The position numbers were made by a program, and so were the translations under genes. From Zoogloeaceae bacterium (GTDB lineage Bacteria > Pseudomonadota > Gammaproteobacteria > Burkholderiales > Rhodocyclaceae), in contig JAITSU010000090.1 in assembly GCA_031287525.1 (NCBI GenBank), positions 1 to 64,000 on the forward strand: 64,000 nt of DNA, written 5' to 3'. Each line of letters starts with the position of its first letter. The stretch's first letter is position 1. The notes below the pieces were generated by a model. It saw only the letters and a program-made list of their open reading frames with translations. It was not told where the DNA came from and did not search any database. Of the stretch, positions 19,448 through 28,564 are shown piece by piece.

Positions 19448-19463
19448 TGTAAGAAACAACACA
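19448..19463. promoter_or_regulatory. NifA upstream activator site (tonB side)
   Basis: A perfect TGT-N10-ACA. It lies 122 bp from the tonB -24 element and 108 bp from the receptor -24 element, so it could serve either divergent promoter. Confidence 0.65.
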
Positions 19464-19480
19464 ACGATGTCGCGTTTTTT

Positions 19481-19496
19481 TGTCGACTTGTAGACA
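19481..19496. promoter_or_regulatory. NifA upstream activator site (receptor side)
   Basis: A second perfect TGT-N10-ACA (TGTCG at the left, AGACA at the right). It lies 75 bp upstream of the -24 element of the TonB-receptor operon and 155 bp from that of tonB. Confidence 0.75.
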
Positions 19497-19570
19497 AATG
19501 CCCAAGCCTGATCCGGCTAACCCTGCCTGAACCCTTGTCAATTCCAGTACAACCATGCCATTCGTTATGC

Positions 19571-19586
19571 TGGCATGTATATTGCG
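19571..19586 (+). promoter_or_regulatory. Sigma54 -24/-12 promoter of the TonB-receptor operon
   Basis: TGGCAT, GTATA, TTGCG with the GG (19572-19573) and GC (19584-19585) ten bases apart. The predicted start is near 19597, about 46 bp before the receptor ATG. Confidence 0.85.
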
Positions 19587-19642
19587 AAATTCCGGTATCT
19601 CCCGTTCCTTGCGGCCTTTGCACAAAAACGAAAGGACTTACC

Positions 19643-21706
19643 ATGAACACTTCGCCCCCCTACCTTCATCGTTCTGTCTGCCTCACCATAACGGCGGCGC
19701 TGGCTTTGGCTTTTCAGGGCGCTCACGCGGCTGACCCTGTTTCAGTTCCTGTAAATGAACAGGTTTTTTCTCTTGGGCAAATTACCGTTACGGGGCAGCG
19801 GGATGGTGAGCATCCCATTGGGACTGACCGCCTTGACCGGGAAACTTTGTGGGAGTTCAACAAGGATGGGCTGGTGGATGCCCTGAGTCTGGAACCCGGC
19901 GTGAATGTTGCGCCGGGGTCAGGGAGCCGGAATGAGGCGGAGATTTCCGTGCGCGGCTTCGGGCGTTGGCAGGTGCCTTTGCTGCTGGATGGGATTCGGC
20001 TTTATCTGCCGGCGGATAACCGCATCGACTTTGACCGTTTTTTGACGCCGGACTTGTCGGAAATCCAGATTTCCAAGGGTTATGTGTCGGTGCTGAACGG
20101 GCCGGATGGCATGGGCGGCACCATCAATCTGGTGACGAAAAAACCGATGAAGCCGCTGGAAGGCGAGTTGCGGACTTCCCTGGCGACCGACCTGAACGGG
20201 CGCTATAACGGCAACATCACTTATGCCAATGTGGGCGGACGGCAGGAGAAATGGTATTTTCAGGCGAGTCTGGAAGAACGCGCGGTCGACCGCTGGCGGC
20301 TTTCCCGCGATTTCAAGCCGACACAGGCGGAAAACGGCGGCGACCGGGAGCATATCGACAAAGAGGATTGGCGCGGCAATTTGAAGTTGGGGCTGACGCC
20401 GAATGCGACGGATGAATATTCGCTGAATTTTGTGAAGCAGACGGGCGAAAAACACGGTGTCGGCCCGGTAGATGGCACCTCCCCTTTCAGCGCGTGGGAT
20501 TGGCCGAAGTGGGATACGTCCAGCCTGTACTGGCTCTCGCACACGCAGATTGATGACAAGACCTATCTCAAAACGCGCGCCTATTACAACACCTTCAAGA
20601 ATGACCTGCTGATCTATACGAATACATCGTTGACCACACCGCGAGAGACGAGTCATTACGATGATGAGTCCTATGGCGCGAGCGTGGAAGTCGGCACCAA
20701 CCATCTCCCGGCGCAAAGCCTGAAAGTCGCCTTCCATTACCGGCGCGATGACCATACGGAATGGACGAGCGTGCATACCGCCGGCTTTACCGAACCCAGG
20801 CAGTCCGCTGTTGAAGACACCTGGTCGCTGGCGCTGGAAGATACCTGGCATGTGACCGCCAATCTGGATTTGACCGGCGGCATCAGCCGCGACTGGCGCA
20901 AGATGAAAAAAGCGGAGGAATACAGCACCACCTACGGCAATACCGGATTTTTCAATTATCGCGTTGCCGACAGCCACGCCAATAACGCGCAGGGGGCGGT
21001 GACGTATCGTTACAGCGATACGGGCAAGGCGCACTTTTTCGCTTCCAACCGCACCCGTTTCCCGACCATGTTTGAACGGTTTAGTTCCCGATGGGGTGGC
21101 GCGACCTCGAACCCGTGGTTGAAACCGGAAAAGGCGCTGAATCTGGAATTGGGGATTTCGGAAGAAATTTATCCGGGCATCCGCGCCGAAGCCGCGATTT
21201 TCCACAACAGGGTAAAAGACGCCATTCACTCCGTCACCCTGTTGGCGCCCTCGCCTTATGCGGGACAAAGCCAAAGCCAGAATGTCGGCGAGGCGACCTA
21301 CAAGGGCGCGGAATTTTCCCTGACGGCACGGCTTTCCGCCTCGCTTTCCGCTGGCGGGAATTATTCCTATATCGACACGAAAATCGAGAATCCCAATGTC
21401 CCGACAGCGCGTTTGACTTCCACGCCGCGCCACAAGGCATTTCTCTATGCCAGATGGCGTCCGCTCACCGGACTGACGGTGCTGCCCACGCTGGAATACG
21501 TGAGCGCGCGTCCCACCAGTTCTTCCGGCAGTGACGAAAAGACCGGCGAATACGCGCTGCTGGGGCTGAAACTCGCTTACCAGATTACGCCGGACTGGGA
21601 TATTTCCCTGACCGGAAAAAATCTGCTCGACAAGCATTACCAGCTTTCTGTCGGCTACCCGCAGGAAGGGCGCAATTTCATTCTGGCAACCCGCCTGCAA
21701 TTTTGA
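19643..21706 (+). CDS. TonB-dependent outer-membrane receptor, nif-regulated
   Basis: 687 residues from ATG 19643 (AAGGA 7 nt upstream); the longer frame from 19421 is ignored because the signal peptide (CLTITAALALAFQGAHA) starts here. A TonB-box-like QITVTGQ follows near the mature N-terminus. The plug domain contains VDALSLEPGVNVAPGSGSRN and SVRGFGRWQVPLLLDGIRLY, and the barrel ends with aromatic Phe (FILATRLQF). The substrate cannot be read from sequence. Sigma54/NifA promoter signals and the nif setting suggest import of iron or molybdenum complexes for nitrogenase. It is co-directional with a binding protein and a di-haem protein. Confidence 0.9.
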   Translation: MNTSPPYLHRSVCLTITAALALAFQGAHAADPVSVPVNEQVFSLGQITVTGQRDGEHPIGTDRLDRETLWEFNKDGLVDALSLEPGVNVAPGSGSRNEAEISVRGFGRWQVPLLLDGIRLYLPADNRIDFDRFLTPDLSEIQISKGYVSVLNGPDGMGGTINLVTKKPMKPLEGELRTSLATDLNGRYNGNITYANVGGRQEKWYFQASLEERAVDRWRLSRDFKPTQAENGGDREHIDKEDWRGNLKLGLTPNATDEYSLNFVKQTGEKHGVGPVDGTSPFSAWDWPKWDTSSLYWLSHTQIDDKTYLKTRAYYNTFKNDLLIYTNTSLTTPRETSHYDDESYGASVEVGTNHLPAQSLKVAFHYRRDDHTEWTSVHTAGFTEPRQSAVEDTWSLALEDTWHVTANLDLTGGISRDWRKMKKAEEYSTTYGNTGFFNYRVADSHANNAQGAVTYRYSDTGKAHFFASNRTRFPTMFERFSSRWGGATSNPWLKPEKALNLELGISEEIYPGIRAEAAIFHNRVKDAIHSVTLLAPSPYAGQSQSQNVGEATYKGAEFSLTARLSASLSAGGNYSYIDTKIENPNVPTARLTSTPRHKAFLYARWRPLTGLTVLPTLEYVSARPTSSSGSDEKTGEYALLGLKLAYQITPDWDISLTGKNLLDKHYQLSVGYPQEGRNFILATRLQF

Positions 21707-21716
21707 GGAAACAAGC

Positions 21717-23114
21717 ATGAACCCAAACATCAATTGCAAACGCCGCCGCCTCGCCAGCCTGCTGCTGGCGGGCATGGCAGGCAGCGCGCTGGGAGGGTGG
21801 AGTGGTGCGCCGCTGGCACAAACCCATCAACATGCCCATGCCGCCGCGTTTGCGGCAATATCGGGCGACGAAAACCGCGTTGTCGTACTCACCAGCTATC
21901 CGGAAGAATTGAGCAGCCGTTTTCAAAAGGCATTCGAGCAACGCTATCCGGGCAAGCGGGTGGAAATTCTCTGGCGGCAATCCGCCGATGCGCTCGCCTA
22001 CCTGCGTCGGGGCGGCGACCATGAAGTTGATGTGTACTGGACATCCGCGCCGCGCAATTTCGCCCTCTTGAAAGCGGAAGGGCGTTTTGCGAAACTGGCG
22101 CTGGATAGCGAAGCCTTGCCGGGTACGCTGGCGGGTTTCCCCATCTCCGACCCCGACGGCTATTTCGCCGCCTTTGAACTGGCGGGCTATGGCATCGCCT
22201 ACAATCCGGCGGCGGTGAAAAAACTGGGGCTACCGCCGCCCGAAGACTGGCGCGACCTTGCCCACCCCGCTTATCGGGGGCAGGTGCAGTTGCCCATTCC
22301 CGGTCGCGTCGGCTTTGCGCCGGTGCTCATCGAAGCCGTGTTGCAAGGCTACGGCTGGACAGAAGGATGGGCAGTTCTGGCGGGCATCGCCAACAACGCG
22401 AGTTTCAACAGCGGCGACAGCACACCCGATAGCGATGATGTTGTCACCGGACGCAAGGCGGCGCGCATGACCATCGACTTTTTCGCCGCGCCCGCGCAAA
22501 GAACCGTCCATCCTGATGCCCCGCTCGCCTTCGTCTATCCGCCCAAAACCGCCTACAACCCGTCGCAGGTCGGCATCTTCGCTGCCGCGCCACATCCAGT
22601 CGCGGCGCGGGAATTTGTCGATTTCGTGCTCTCCGCCGAAGGACAGGAACTCCTGCTCGACCCCGATGTGCGACGGCTTCCCGCGCGAAAGGAAATTTAC
22701 GCCCGTCACCCGGAAGTCAGCGTCCATCCCTTCGCGCCCGATAACCTTGCTTATAGCGATGCCATCCGCCGCGCCCGCCAGGGGCTTGTCGCCACGCTGT
22801 TTGAGGTGGCGCTGGTGGCGCCGCACCAAACCGCCGCCCCCTTGTGGCGCAAATTGCATCGCGCCGAACAGGAGAATCCGGGCAATGCCGCCGACCACCG
22901 CGCCGCCCGCGCCCTGCTGACCGCCATCCCGCTCACGGACGCCGCCCAACAGGATGCCGCCTTACGCCACCTGTTCGACTTCCCTGACCGTATTCCCAAT
23001 CAGCCTGACCCCCCACCGACAGCAGAACGACTGGCCATCGAAGCGGAGTGGCAAGCCGATGTCACGGCGCGGCTGGACAAGGCAAAGCGACTGCTGGAAC
23101 AAATTCCTCTTTGA
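21717..23114 (+). CDS. Periplasmic extracellular solute-binding protein, orphan
   Basis: 465 residues. The N-terminus has a basic start and a hydrophobic export segment (RLASLLLAGMAGSALGG), then a His-rich stretch (THQHAHAAA). The core looks like family-1/Fe3+-type ABC binding proteins: VVVLTSYPEELSSRFQKAFE, VDVYWTSAPRNFALL, AGYGIAYNPAAVKKLGLPPP and FVDFVLSAEGQELLLDPDV. After about residue 340 it has a C-terminal extension of some 120 residues that ordinary binding proteins lack. No ABC permease or ATPase is nearby. It starts 10 nt after the receptor and probably passes or senses the same ligand. Confidence 0.8.
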   Translation: MNPNINCKRRRLASLLLAGMAGSALGGWSGAPLAQTHQHAHAAAFAAISGDENRVVVLTSYPEELSSRFQKAFEQRYPGKRVEILWRQSADALAYLRRGGDHEVDVYWTSAPRNFALLKAEGRFAKLALDSEALPGTLAGFPISDPDGYFAAFELAGYGIAYNPAAVKKLGLPPPEDWRDLAHPAYRGQVQLPIPGRVGFAPVLIEAVLQGYGWTEGWAVLAGIANNASFNSGDSTPDSDDVVTGRKAARMTIDFFAAPAQRTVHPDAPLAFVYPPKTAYNPSQVGIFAAAPHPVAAREFVDFVLSAEGQELLLDPDVRRLPARKEIYARHPEVSVHPFAPDNLAYSDAIRRARQGLVATLFEVALVAPHQTAAPLWRKLHRAEQENPGNAADHRAARALLTAIPLTDAAQQDAALRHLFDFPDRIPNQPDPPPTAERLAIEAEWQADVTARLDKAKRLLEQIPL

Positions 23115-23170
23115 TAGCTTCAAACCCCACTCCCTCCGGCGCTTTCGCGCCACATTTCAGGATGAACATC

Positions 23171-24562
23171 ATGACCCCCCAATCACGCAAGCTCACGCGC
23201 GCAACATTGCTGGCGCTCTCCCTTGCCTCACTGTTGCCCGTTCTTGCCTTGGCGCGGGCGGGCGGGGATTTCACCACGACCGACGCCAGCCGGGATGCCT
23301 TCCAGCAAATCCCCTGGCAGCAGATTCCCGAAAAACTCTGGGACAAGGCACGTTCCGGTCGCGGTCTGGTGCGTCAGACCTGGGTCATCTCTCCCTCGGT
23401 TGACCCACGCATCGCGGGCTTGGGACCGACCTACAACCGCCCCGCCTGTATCTCCTGCCACCCCCGCAATGGGCGCGGCGAAGCGCCTGCCACACAGGAT
23501 GAACCCATGCGTTCCATGCTGGTGCGCCTCTCCATCCCCGGCAAGGATGCCCACGGCGGCCCGCGTCCGGAACCCGTCTATGGCGACCAGTTAAACGAAT
23601 TCGGCATTCCCGGCGTATCCGGCGAAGGCGAAGCCTTTCTGGAATGGGAAATGCATCGGGAACGCCTTGCCGATGGCACGGAAGTGGAACTGCGCGCCCC
23701 GCAAATCAAATTCCGGCATCTTGGCTACGGGGCGCTCTCCGCCAAACTCATGACCTCTGCCCGCGTCGCGCCCTCCATTTTTGGTCTGGGTCTGCTGGAA
23801 GCCGTACCCGAAGCCGACATTCTCGCGCTCGCCAAAGCGCAAAAAGCCGCCAAACAAGGCGTTGCCGGACAGCCCAATTACGTCTGGGACGCAAAAAGGC
23901 AACGGCACACGCTGGGACGCTTCGGCTGGAAAGCCAACCAACCCACAGTGCGCCAGCAAATCGCCGGCGCGCTGGCAGGCGACATGGGCATCACCACCGA
24001 ACTCTCGCCCGAACCCAACTGTCCGCCCGCCCAAACCGCCTGCGCTGCCAGTCAGGAAAAAAACGGGGAACAGCACCCGGAACTTTCCGCTACCGACCTG
24101 GACGAAATGGCGCTCTACCATTACATCCTTGCCGTACCCGAACCCCGCCATCAGGACGCACCGCAAATCAGACGAGGCAAAGCGTTGTTCGCCGCCGCCG
24201 GTTGCGCGAGTTGCCACCAGCCCGAACTCAAAACCGGCGCTTTCCCGGCGTTCCCCGCCCTCGCCGGACAAAACATTCATCCCTACACCGACCTGCTATT
24301 GCACGACATGGGGCAAGGTCTGGCGGATCATCGTCCAGACTATCAAGCGAACGGGCGTCAATGGCGTACCCCACCATTGTGGGGCATCGGGCTTACACAA
24401 ACGGTCAATGGACATCCTCACCTGCTGCACGACGGTCGCGCCCGCAATTTTCTGGAAGCCATCCTCTGGCACGACGGCGAAGCGCGCCAAGCCAAAGAAA
24501 ACATCCGCAAAATGTCCCCCTCCGAGCGGGAAGCCTTGCTGAAATTTCTGGGGGCGCTTTGA
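23171..24562 (+). CDS. Di-haem c-type cytochrome (DUF1111, thiol oxidoreductase-like)
   Basis: 463 residues from ATG 23171, chosen because AGGA at 23158-23161 is well placed for it; ATG 23162 is possible. A signal peptide (ATLLALSLASLLPVLALARA) leads to a periplasmic protein. It has two haem c motifs: CISCH (Cys93, Cys96, His97) and CASCH (Cys345, Cys348, His349). Other motifs such as FHRP-like positions in DUF1111 are conserved (LSIPGKDAHGG, PVYGDQLNEFGIPGV). Relatives often sit in iron-uptake operons. Here it may reduce or oxidise the imported metal complex; that is inference. Confidence 0.85.
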   Translation: MTPQSRKLTRATLLALSLASLLPVLALARAGGDFTTTDASRDAFQQIPWQQIPEKLWDKARSGRGLVRQTWVISPSVDPRIAGLGPTYNRPACISCHPRNGRGEAPATQDEPMRSMLVRLSIPGKDAHGGPRPEPVYGDQLNEFGIPGVSGEGEAFLEWEMHRERLADGTEVELRAPQIKFRHLGYGALSAKLMTSARVAPSIFGLGLLEAVPEADILALAKAQKAAKQGVAGQPNYVWDAKRQRHTLGRFGWKANQPTVRQQIAGALAGDMGITTELSPEPNCPPAQTACAASQEKNGEQHPELSATDLDEMALYHYILAVPEPRHQDAPQIRRGKALFAAAGCASCHQPELKTGAFPAFPALAGQNIHPYTDLLLHDMGQGLADHRPDYQANGRQWRTPPLWGIGLTQTVNGHPHLLHDGRARNFLEAILWHDGEARQAKENIRKMSPSEREALLKFLGAL

Positions 24563-24654
24563 AGCCCCCGCAGGTTCAATGCCATTAAGTCAAGCGTGGT
24601 CTGGAAGTTGTCGGGTAAGACCGGACGCGGGTTCTTCGCGCGGCGCTTTCCGCA

Positions 24655-25863
24655 TCAAGCATATGCCGGCGCAAACGCTTCTTCCGGATTTTCCACCGGC
24701 CCATCTTCTTTCCAGTACGGAGAAAGTTTGCGAAGCTGCGCGATGATGGGCGGTACGGCGGCAATCACGCGGTCGATTTCGGCTTCGGTGGTGTAGCGCG
24801 AGAGTGAGAAGCGGATGGTGCCGTGGGCAGCGGTGTAGGGGATGCTCATGGCGCGCATGACATGCGAGGGTTCAAGTGAGCCGGAAGTGCAGGCGGAGCC
24901 AGAACTGGCGGCGATGCCCATTTTGTTCAGGAGCAACAGGATGGCTTCGCCTTCCACGTATTCAAAGGCGATGTTGCAGGTGTTGGGCAGGCGGTTGCTG
25001 GCGTCGCCGGTGACAAAGGCGTGCGTGACTTGCGCCAGAATCGCTTTTTCGAGTTTGTCGCGCAGGCGTTTGATTTCGGTGTTTTCAAATTCCAGATGTG
25101 CCAACGCCAGTTCAGCGGCTTTGCCCAGAGCGATGATGGAAGGAGAATTTTCCGTTCCGGCGCGGCGTCCGCGTTCCTGATGCCCGCCGCGCAGTAGCGG
25201 GCGGAAGCGGCAGCCCCGCCGCAGGTAGAGTACGCCGATACCTTTGGGAGCGTGGAGTTTGTGACCGGAGAGGGAAAGCATGTCGATTTTTGTGTCTTTC
25301 AGGGACATGGGAATTTTGCCGACGGCTTGCACGGCGTCGGTGTGAAACATGATGCCCCTGGCGGCGGCGAGTTCCGCCATTTTTTCGACCGGAAAAAGCG
25401 TGCCGGTTTCGTTGTTCGCCCACATGACGGAAACGATGGCAACGCCGTCATGCAGCAGGGATTTGTATTCGTCGAGGTCGAGGCGACCTTTTTTATCCAC
25501 TTTGAGTTTGTGGACGATATAGCCTTCTTTTTCCAGCCAGTCGCATAAGGAAAGAATCGCCGGATGTTCGACCACGGTGGTTATCACCGTATTGCGTTCC
25601 GGCTGCGCCCTGAGTGCGGAGAGGATGGCGGTGGAATCGGATTCCGTGCCACAGGAAGTGAAGATGATTTCCGTATCGTGCTCCGCGCCCAGCAAGGTTT
25701 GCAACTGCTGCCGCGCCAGTTTCAGCGCCTGTCCTACCCGACTGCCGAAAGCGTGGATGGAGGAGGCATTGCCGAAATGCTCGGTGAAGAACGGAAGCAT
25801 GGCTTGCACCGCCAACGGGTCGACCCGCGTGGTGGCATTGTTATCCAGATAGATGGGGTCCAT
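24655..25863 (-). CDS. nifS: Nitrogenase-specific cysteine desulfurase
   Basis: NifS removes sulfur from cysteine with pyridoxal phosphate and passes it to NifU. The PLP lysine lies in SLSGHKLHAPKGIGVLYLRR, the active-site Cys in SSGSACTSGSLEPSHV, and the start YLDNNATTRVDP is typical. At 402 residues the length is normal. It is third in iscA-nifU-nifS, 35 bp after nifU. It converges with the di-haem gene; the 92-bp gap shows no clear terminator. Confidence 0.97.
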   Translation of the reverse strand: MDPIYLDNNATTRVDPLAVQAMLPFFTEHFGNASSIHAFGSRVGQALKLARQQLQTLLGAEHDTEIIFTSCGTESDSTAILSALRAQPERNTVITTVVEHPAILSLCDWLEKEGYIVHKLKVDKKGRLDLDEYKSLLHDGVAIVSVMWANNETGTLFPVEKMAELAAARGIMFHTDAVQAVGKIPMSLKDTKIDMLSLSGHKLHAPKGIGVLYLRRGCRFRPLLRGGHQERGRRAGTENSPSIIALGKAAELALAHLEFENTEIKRLRDKLEKAILAQVTHAFVTGDASNRLPNTCNIAFEYVEGEAILLLLNKMGIAASSGSACTSGSLEPSHVMRAMSIPYTAAHGTIRFSLSRYTTEAEIDRVIAAVPPIIAQLRKLSPYWKEDGPVENPEEAFAPAYA

Positions 25864-25898
25864 GATGTTGTTCCCGGTTGGGTTGGAGGGCTTTTTTA

Positions 25899-26786
25899 TT
25901 ACGCCTCGGCGGGCATATAGGAAACCGGCAACACCTGCACCAGTTCGCCCAATTCCTCAATCAATTTCTGCTGGATGCCGCCCAGAGTAGAGGCTTCCAT
26001 CATGCAGCCGGAGCAAGCGCCTTTGAGATTGACGTAAATTTTGCGCCCCTGCACTTCGATCAGTTCCACATCGCCGTGGTCGCGGATGAGCATCGGACGG
26101 ACGGATTCGAGCACTTCTTCAATTTTTTTGATGCGTTGTACCGACGTCAGTTTGGGCGCGGCAGGCGGCAGCGCGGCGATGGGTTTCAAGGGTGGCGATA
26201 CTTCGCCGGGGCCGGCGCGTTCCGCCTTGATTTTCGCCAGAATCTCCTCGATGCCTTCATGACAGGAAGCGCAACCGCCGCCCGCCTTGGTGTAGAAGGT
26301 GACTTCTTCCACCGTGTTCAGATTGTTGGCTTTGACCACATCTTCAATCAGCACAGCATCGACGGCGAAGCACTTGCAAATCAACGCGCCTTCCGCGTGA
26401 TCGTCCGCCCAGGTTTCACCCCGATAATTGGCGATTGCCGCTTGCAGCGCCTCGCGCCCCATTACCGAACAATGCATTTTTTCCGGCGGCAGTCCGTCGA
26501 GATAATCGGCGATATTTTGGTTGGATACTTCGAGCGCCTCGTCCAGCGTCATGCCTTTGATGATTTCGGTCAGCGCCGAAGACGAGGCAATGGCAGAGCC
26601 GCAGCCAAAGGTTTGAAAATGCGCGTCCTCAATGGTTTCCGAATCCGGATTCACCTTGATCATCAGCCGCAGGGCGTCGCCGCATTGAATGGAACCCACG
26701 TCGCCAATGCCATTGGCTTCTTCCAGCGGGCCGGAATTGCGCGGATTGAAAAAATGCTCACGTACCTTGTCGGAATATTCCCACAT
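25899..26786 (-). CDS. nifU: Nitrogenase Fe-S scaffold protein
   Basis: 295 residues in the classic three-domain NifU form. The N-terminal IscU-like domain has cysteines in [23 protein letters not shown] and KMHCSVMG. The central domain binds a permanent [2Fe-2S] cluster (ICKCFAVD and [14 protein letters not shown]). A linker is followed by the C-terminal Nfu domain with [20 protein letters not shown]. It assembles clusters for NifH, NifB and the MoFe protein. It starts 9 bp after iscA. Confidence 0.97.
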   Translation of the reverse strand: MWEYSDKVREHFFNPRNSGPLEEANGIGDVGSIQCGDALRLMIKVNPDSETIEDAHFQTFGCGSAIASSSALTEIIKGMTLDEALEVSNQNIADYLDGLPPEKMHCSVMGREALQAAIANYRGETWADDHAEGALICKCFAVDAVLIEDVVKANNLNTVEEVTFYTKAGGGCASCHEGIEEILAKIKAERAGPGEVSPPLKPIAALPPAAPKLTSVQRIKKIEEVLESVRPMLIRDHGDVELIEVQGRKIYVNLKGACSGCMMEASTLGGIQQKLIEELGELVQVLPVSYMPAEA

Positions 26787-26795
26787 GATGTTGCC

Positions 26796-27122
26796 TCACT
26801 GAACGGAGAACGATTGCCCGCAGGAACATTGGGCGCTGGCATTGGGATTGTCGAATTTGAAGCCGGTACGCGTCAGGCTGTCGATGAAGTCGATGCTCAC
26901 TTCATCCATCATCGGATGGCTGAACGGGTCGACCAAGAGCTTGATGCCTTCGACTTCCATCTCCACATCGTCCTCCGCCTTTTCGCTTTCCAGACGCAAG
27001 CCATACCGAAGACCGGAACAGCCGCCACCGGAAACCAGCAAGCGTAATCCGGCGACGGGCTGTTCCGAACCGCGAATGAAGCGGTTGATGGCTTTTACCG
27101 CATTGGGGGTGAGATGAATCAT
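26796..27122 (-). CDS. iscA: Nif-type A-class Fe-S carrier
   Basis: 108 residues of the HesB/IscA family. The three ligand cysteines are in GGGCSGLRYGL (Cys35) and the C-terminal CSCGQSF. It carries or delivers clusters together with NifU and NifS. It is the first gene of the iscA-nifU-nifS operon, with the sigma54 promoter at 27164-27179 about 42 bp upstream. It is often annotated iscAnif or hesB. Confidence 0.93.
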   Translation of the reverse strand: MIHLTPNAVKAINRFIRGSEQPVAGLRLLVSGGGCSGLRYGLRLESEKAEDDVEMEVEGIKLLVDPFSHPMMDEVSIDFIDSLTRTGFKFDNPNASAQCSCGQSFSVQ

Positions 27123-27163
27123 TTTGCTTTCTCCGTTGTGCTCAGGGAATGATGTCCCGATTC

Positions 27164-27179
27164 AGCAAGCCTCGTGCCA
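27164..27179 (-). promoter_or_regulatory. Sigma54 -24/-12 promoter of iscA-nifU-nifS
   Basis: Minus strand TGGCAC, GAGGC, TTGCT: a full consensus match with GG-N10-GC. Confidence 0.92.
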
Positions 27180-27230
27180 AAGCATGAACCTCAATAAAAT
27201 CATGTGGATAGATTTTTCAGGCGGATGCTT

Positions 27231-27246
27231 TGTCGCAAAGCCGACA
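27231..27246. promoter_or_regulatory. NifA upstream activator site shared by iscA and nifV
   Basis: A perfect TGT-N10-ACA with extended symmetry (TGTCG ... CGACA). It is the only one found between the two divergent promoters, 52 bp from the iscA -24 element and 83 bp from that of nifV. Confidence 0.8.
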
Positions 27247-27328
27247 AAAACAGGAACGAACAAAGACGGAGATCGGACAGCGGGGATAGTGAATTTTGTA
27301 AGCGGTTGAATTATTGATTGTTTTTATC

Positions 27329-27344
27329 TGGCATTGCCCTTGCT
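27329..27344 (+). promoter_or_regulatory. Sigma54 -24/-12 promoter of nifV-nifW-nifZ-nifM
   Basis: TGGCAT, TGCCC, TTGCT with correct GG-N10-GC spacing. The predicted start is near 27356, about 37 bp before the nifV ATG. Confidence 0.9.
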
Positions 27345-27392
27345 GTAGGTTGGGTCAGCGAAGCGCAACCCAACATTGTCCACGAAAACACC

Positions 27393-28529
27393 ATGAATCC
27401 AGTCATCATCAACGACACCACTCTGCGCGACGGCGAGCAGTCGGCGGGCGTGGCGTTTTCGTTGGCGGAAAAGCTCGCCATCGCAGAAGGACTGGATGCG
27501 ATTGGCGTACCGGAACTGGAAGTCGGCATCCCCGCAATGGGCATTGAGGAGCGCGAGAGTATTCGCGCCGTAGCCGACCTGGGGCTGTCTGCCAGCCTGA
27601 TGGTCTGGTGTCGGATGCACCCGCAGGATTTGGCTGCCTGCGCCGGATTGGGTGTGGCGCGGGTCGACATCTCCATCCCCGCTTCCGACCAACATCTGGC
27701 GCACAAGCTGCGAAAAGACCGGGCGTGGCTGCTGTCCGCGCTACCTGCCTATATCGCGCAATGTCAGGACATGGGGTTGCAAGTGTGCATCGGTTGCGAA
27801 GACGCCTCGCGCGCCGATACCGATTTTCTGCTCGCCATTGCTGAAACCGCCGCCAAAACGGGCGCGGCGCGGCTGCGCTATGCCGATACCCTGGGCATCA
27901 TGGAGCCGTTTCGCCTCCACGACATCATCACCCGCCTCACCCGCGAATCCGGTCTGGCGATTGAAATGCATGCCCACGACGACCTTGGGCTGGCGACCGC
28001 GAACACGCTGGCAGCGATTCGCGCCGGCGCCAGCCACGTCAATACCACGGTCAACGGTTTGGGCGAACGGGCGGGCAACGCGCCCCTGGAAGAAGTGGTG
28101 CTGGGCGTGGAAAAACTTTACGGCGGCACAACCGGCGTAAACCTCAAAGGCTTCCCCGCGCTCTCGGAACGGGTTGCCCACGCTGCCGGTCGCCCCGTGC
28201 CCTGGCAAAAAAGCATCGTCGGTTCCGGCGTGTTTACCCACGAAGCGGGCATTCATGTCGATGGACTATTGAAAGACCCGCGCAATTATCAGGGCTTCGA
28301 CCCGGCGGAAGTCGGACGCAGCCACCGCATCGTGCTCGGCAAACACTCCGGACGTCGGGCGGTACTCTCCGTCTATGCCCAACTGGGGATTTTGCTGGAC
28401 GAAGCCACGGCACGGCATCTGGTCAGCGCCGTGCGCGCCTTCGTCATCGCCGCCAAACGCCCGCCGGAAGAAGGGGATTTGCGGGAAATGCTCGAATTAA
28501 TTCCCTCCCCCCTCGTAAAGGAGCGTTAG
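27393..28529 (+). CDS. nifV: Homocitrate synthase
   Basis: NifV condenses acetyl-CoA and 2-oxoglutarate to homocitrate, the organic ligand of FeMo-co. The protein starts [20 protein letters not shown], the DRE-TIM metallolyase signature. The zinc-site MHAHDDLG and the [13 protein letters not shown] motif are intact. The ATG at 27393 is used (378 residues) because the sigma54 promoter covers 27329-27344, which excludes the longer frame. The 36 bp after it hold a C/G-rich imperfect hairpin and then nifW. Confidence 0.97.
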   Translation: MNPVIINDTTLRDGEQSAGVAFSLAEKLAIAEGLDAIGVPELEVGIPAMGIEERESIRAVADLGLSASLMVWCRMHPQDLAACAGLGVARVDISIPASDQHLAHKLRKDRAWLLSALPAYIAQCQDMGLQVCIGCEDASRADTDFLLAIAETAAKTGAARLRYADTLGIMEPFRLHDIITRLTRESGLAIEMHAHDDLGLATANTLAAIRAGASHVNTTVNGLGERAGNAPLEEVVLGVEKLYGGTTGVNLKGFPALSERVAHAAGRPVPWQKSIVGSGVFTHEAGIHVDGLLKDPRNYQGFDPAEVGRSHRIVLGKHSGRRAVLSVYAQLGILLDEATARHLVSAVRAFVIAAKRPPEEGDLREMLELIPSPLVKER

Positions 28530-28564
28530 GGAGAGGGGCGATTAAACAACCACTTTAAGGAAAA

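Noticed and set aside
19919..21775. Long minus-strand open frame (618 codons) opposite the TonB receptor
   Set aside because: It mirrors the receptor gene, has shadow-type composition and no motif; high GC codon use creates such frames.
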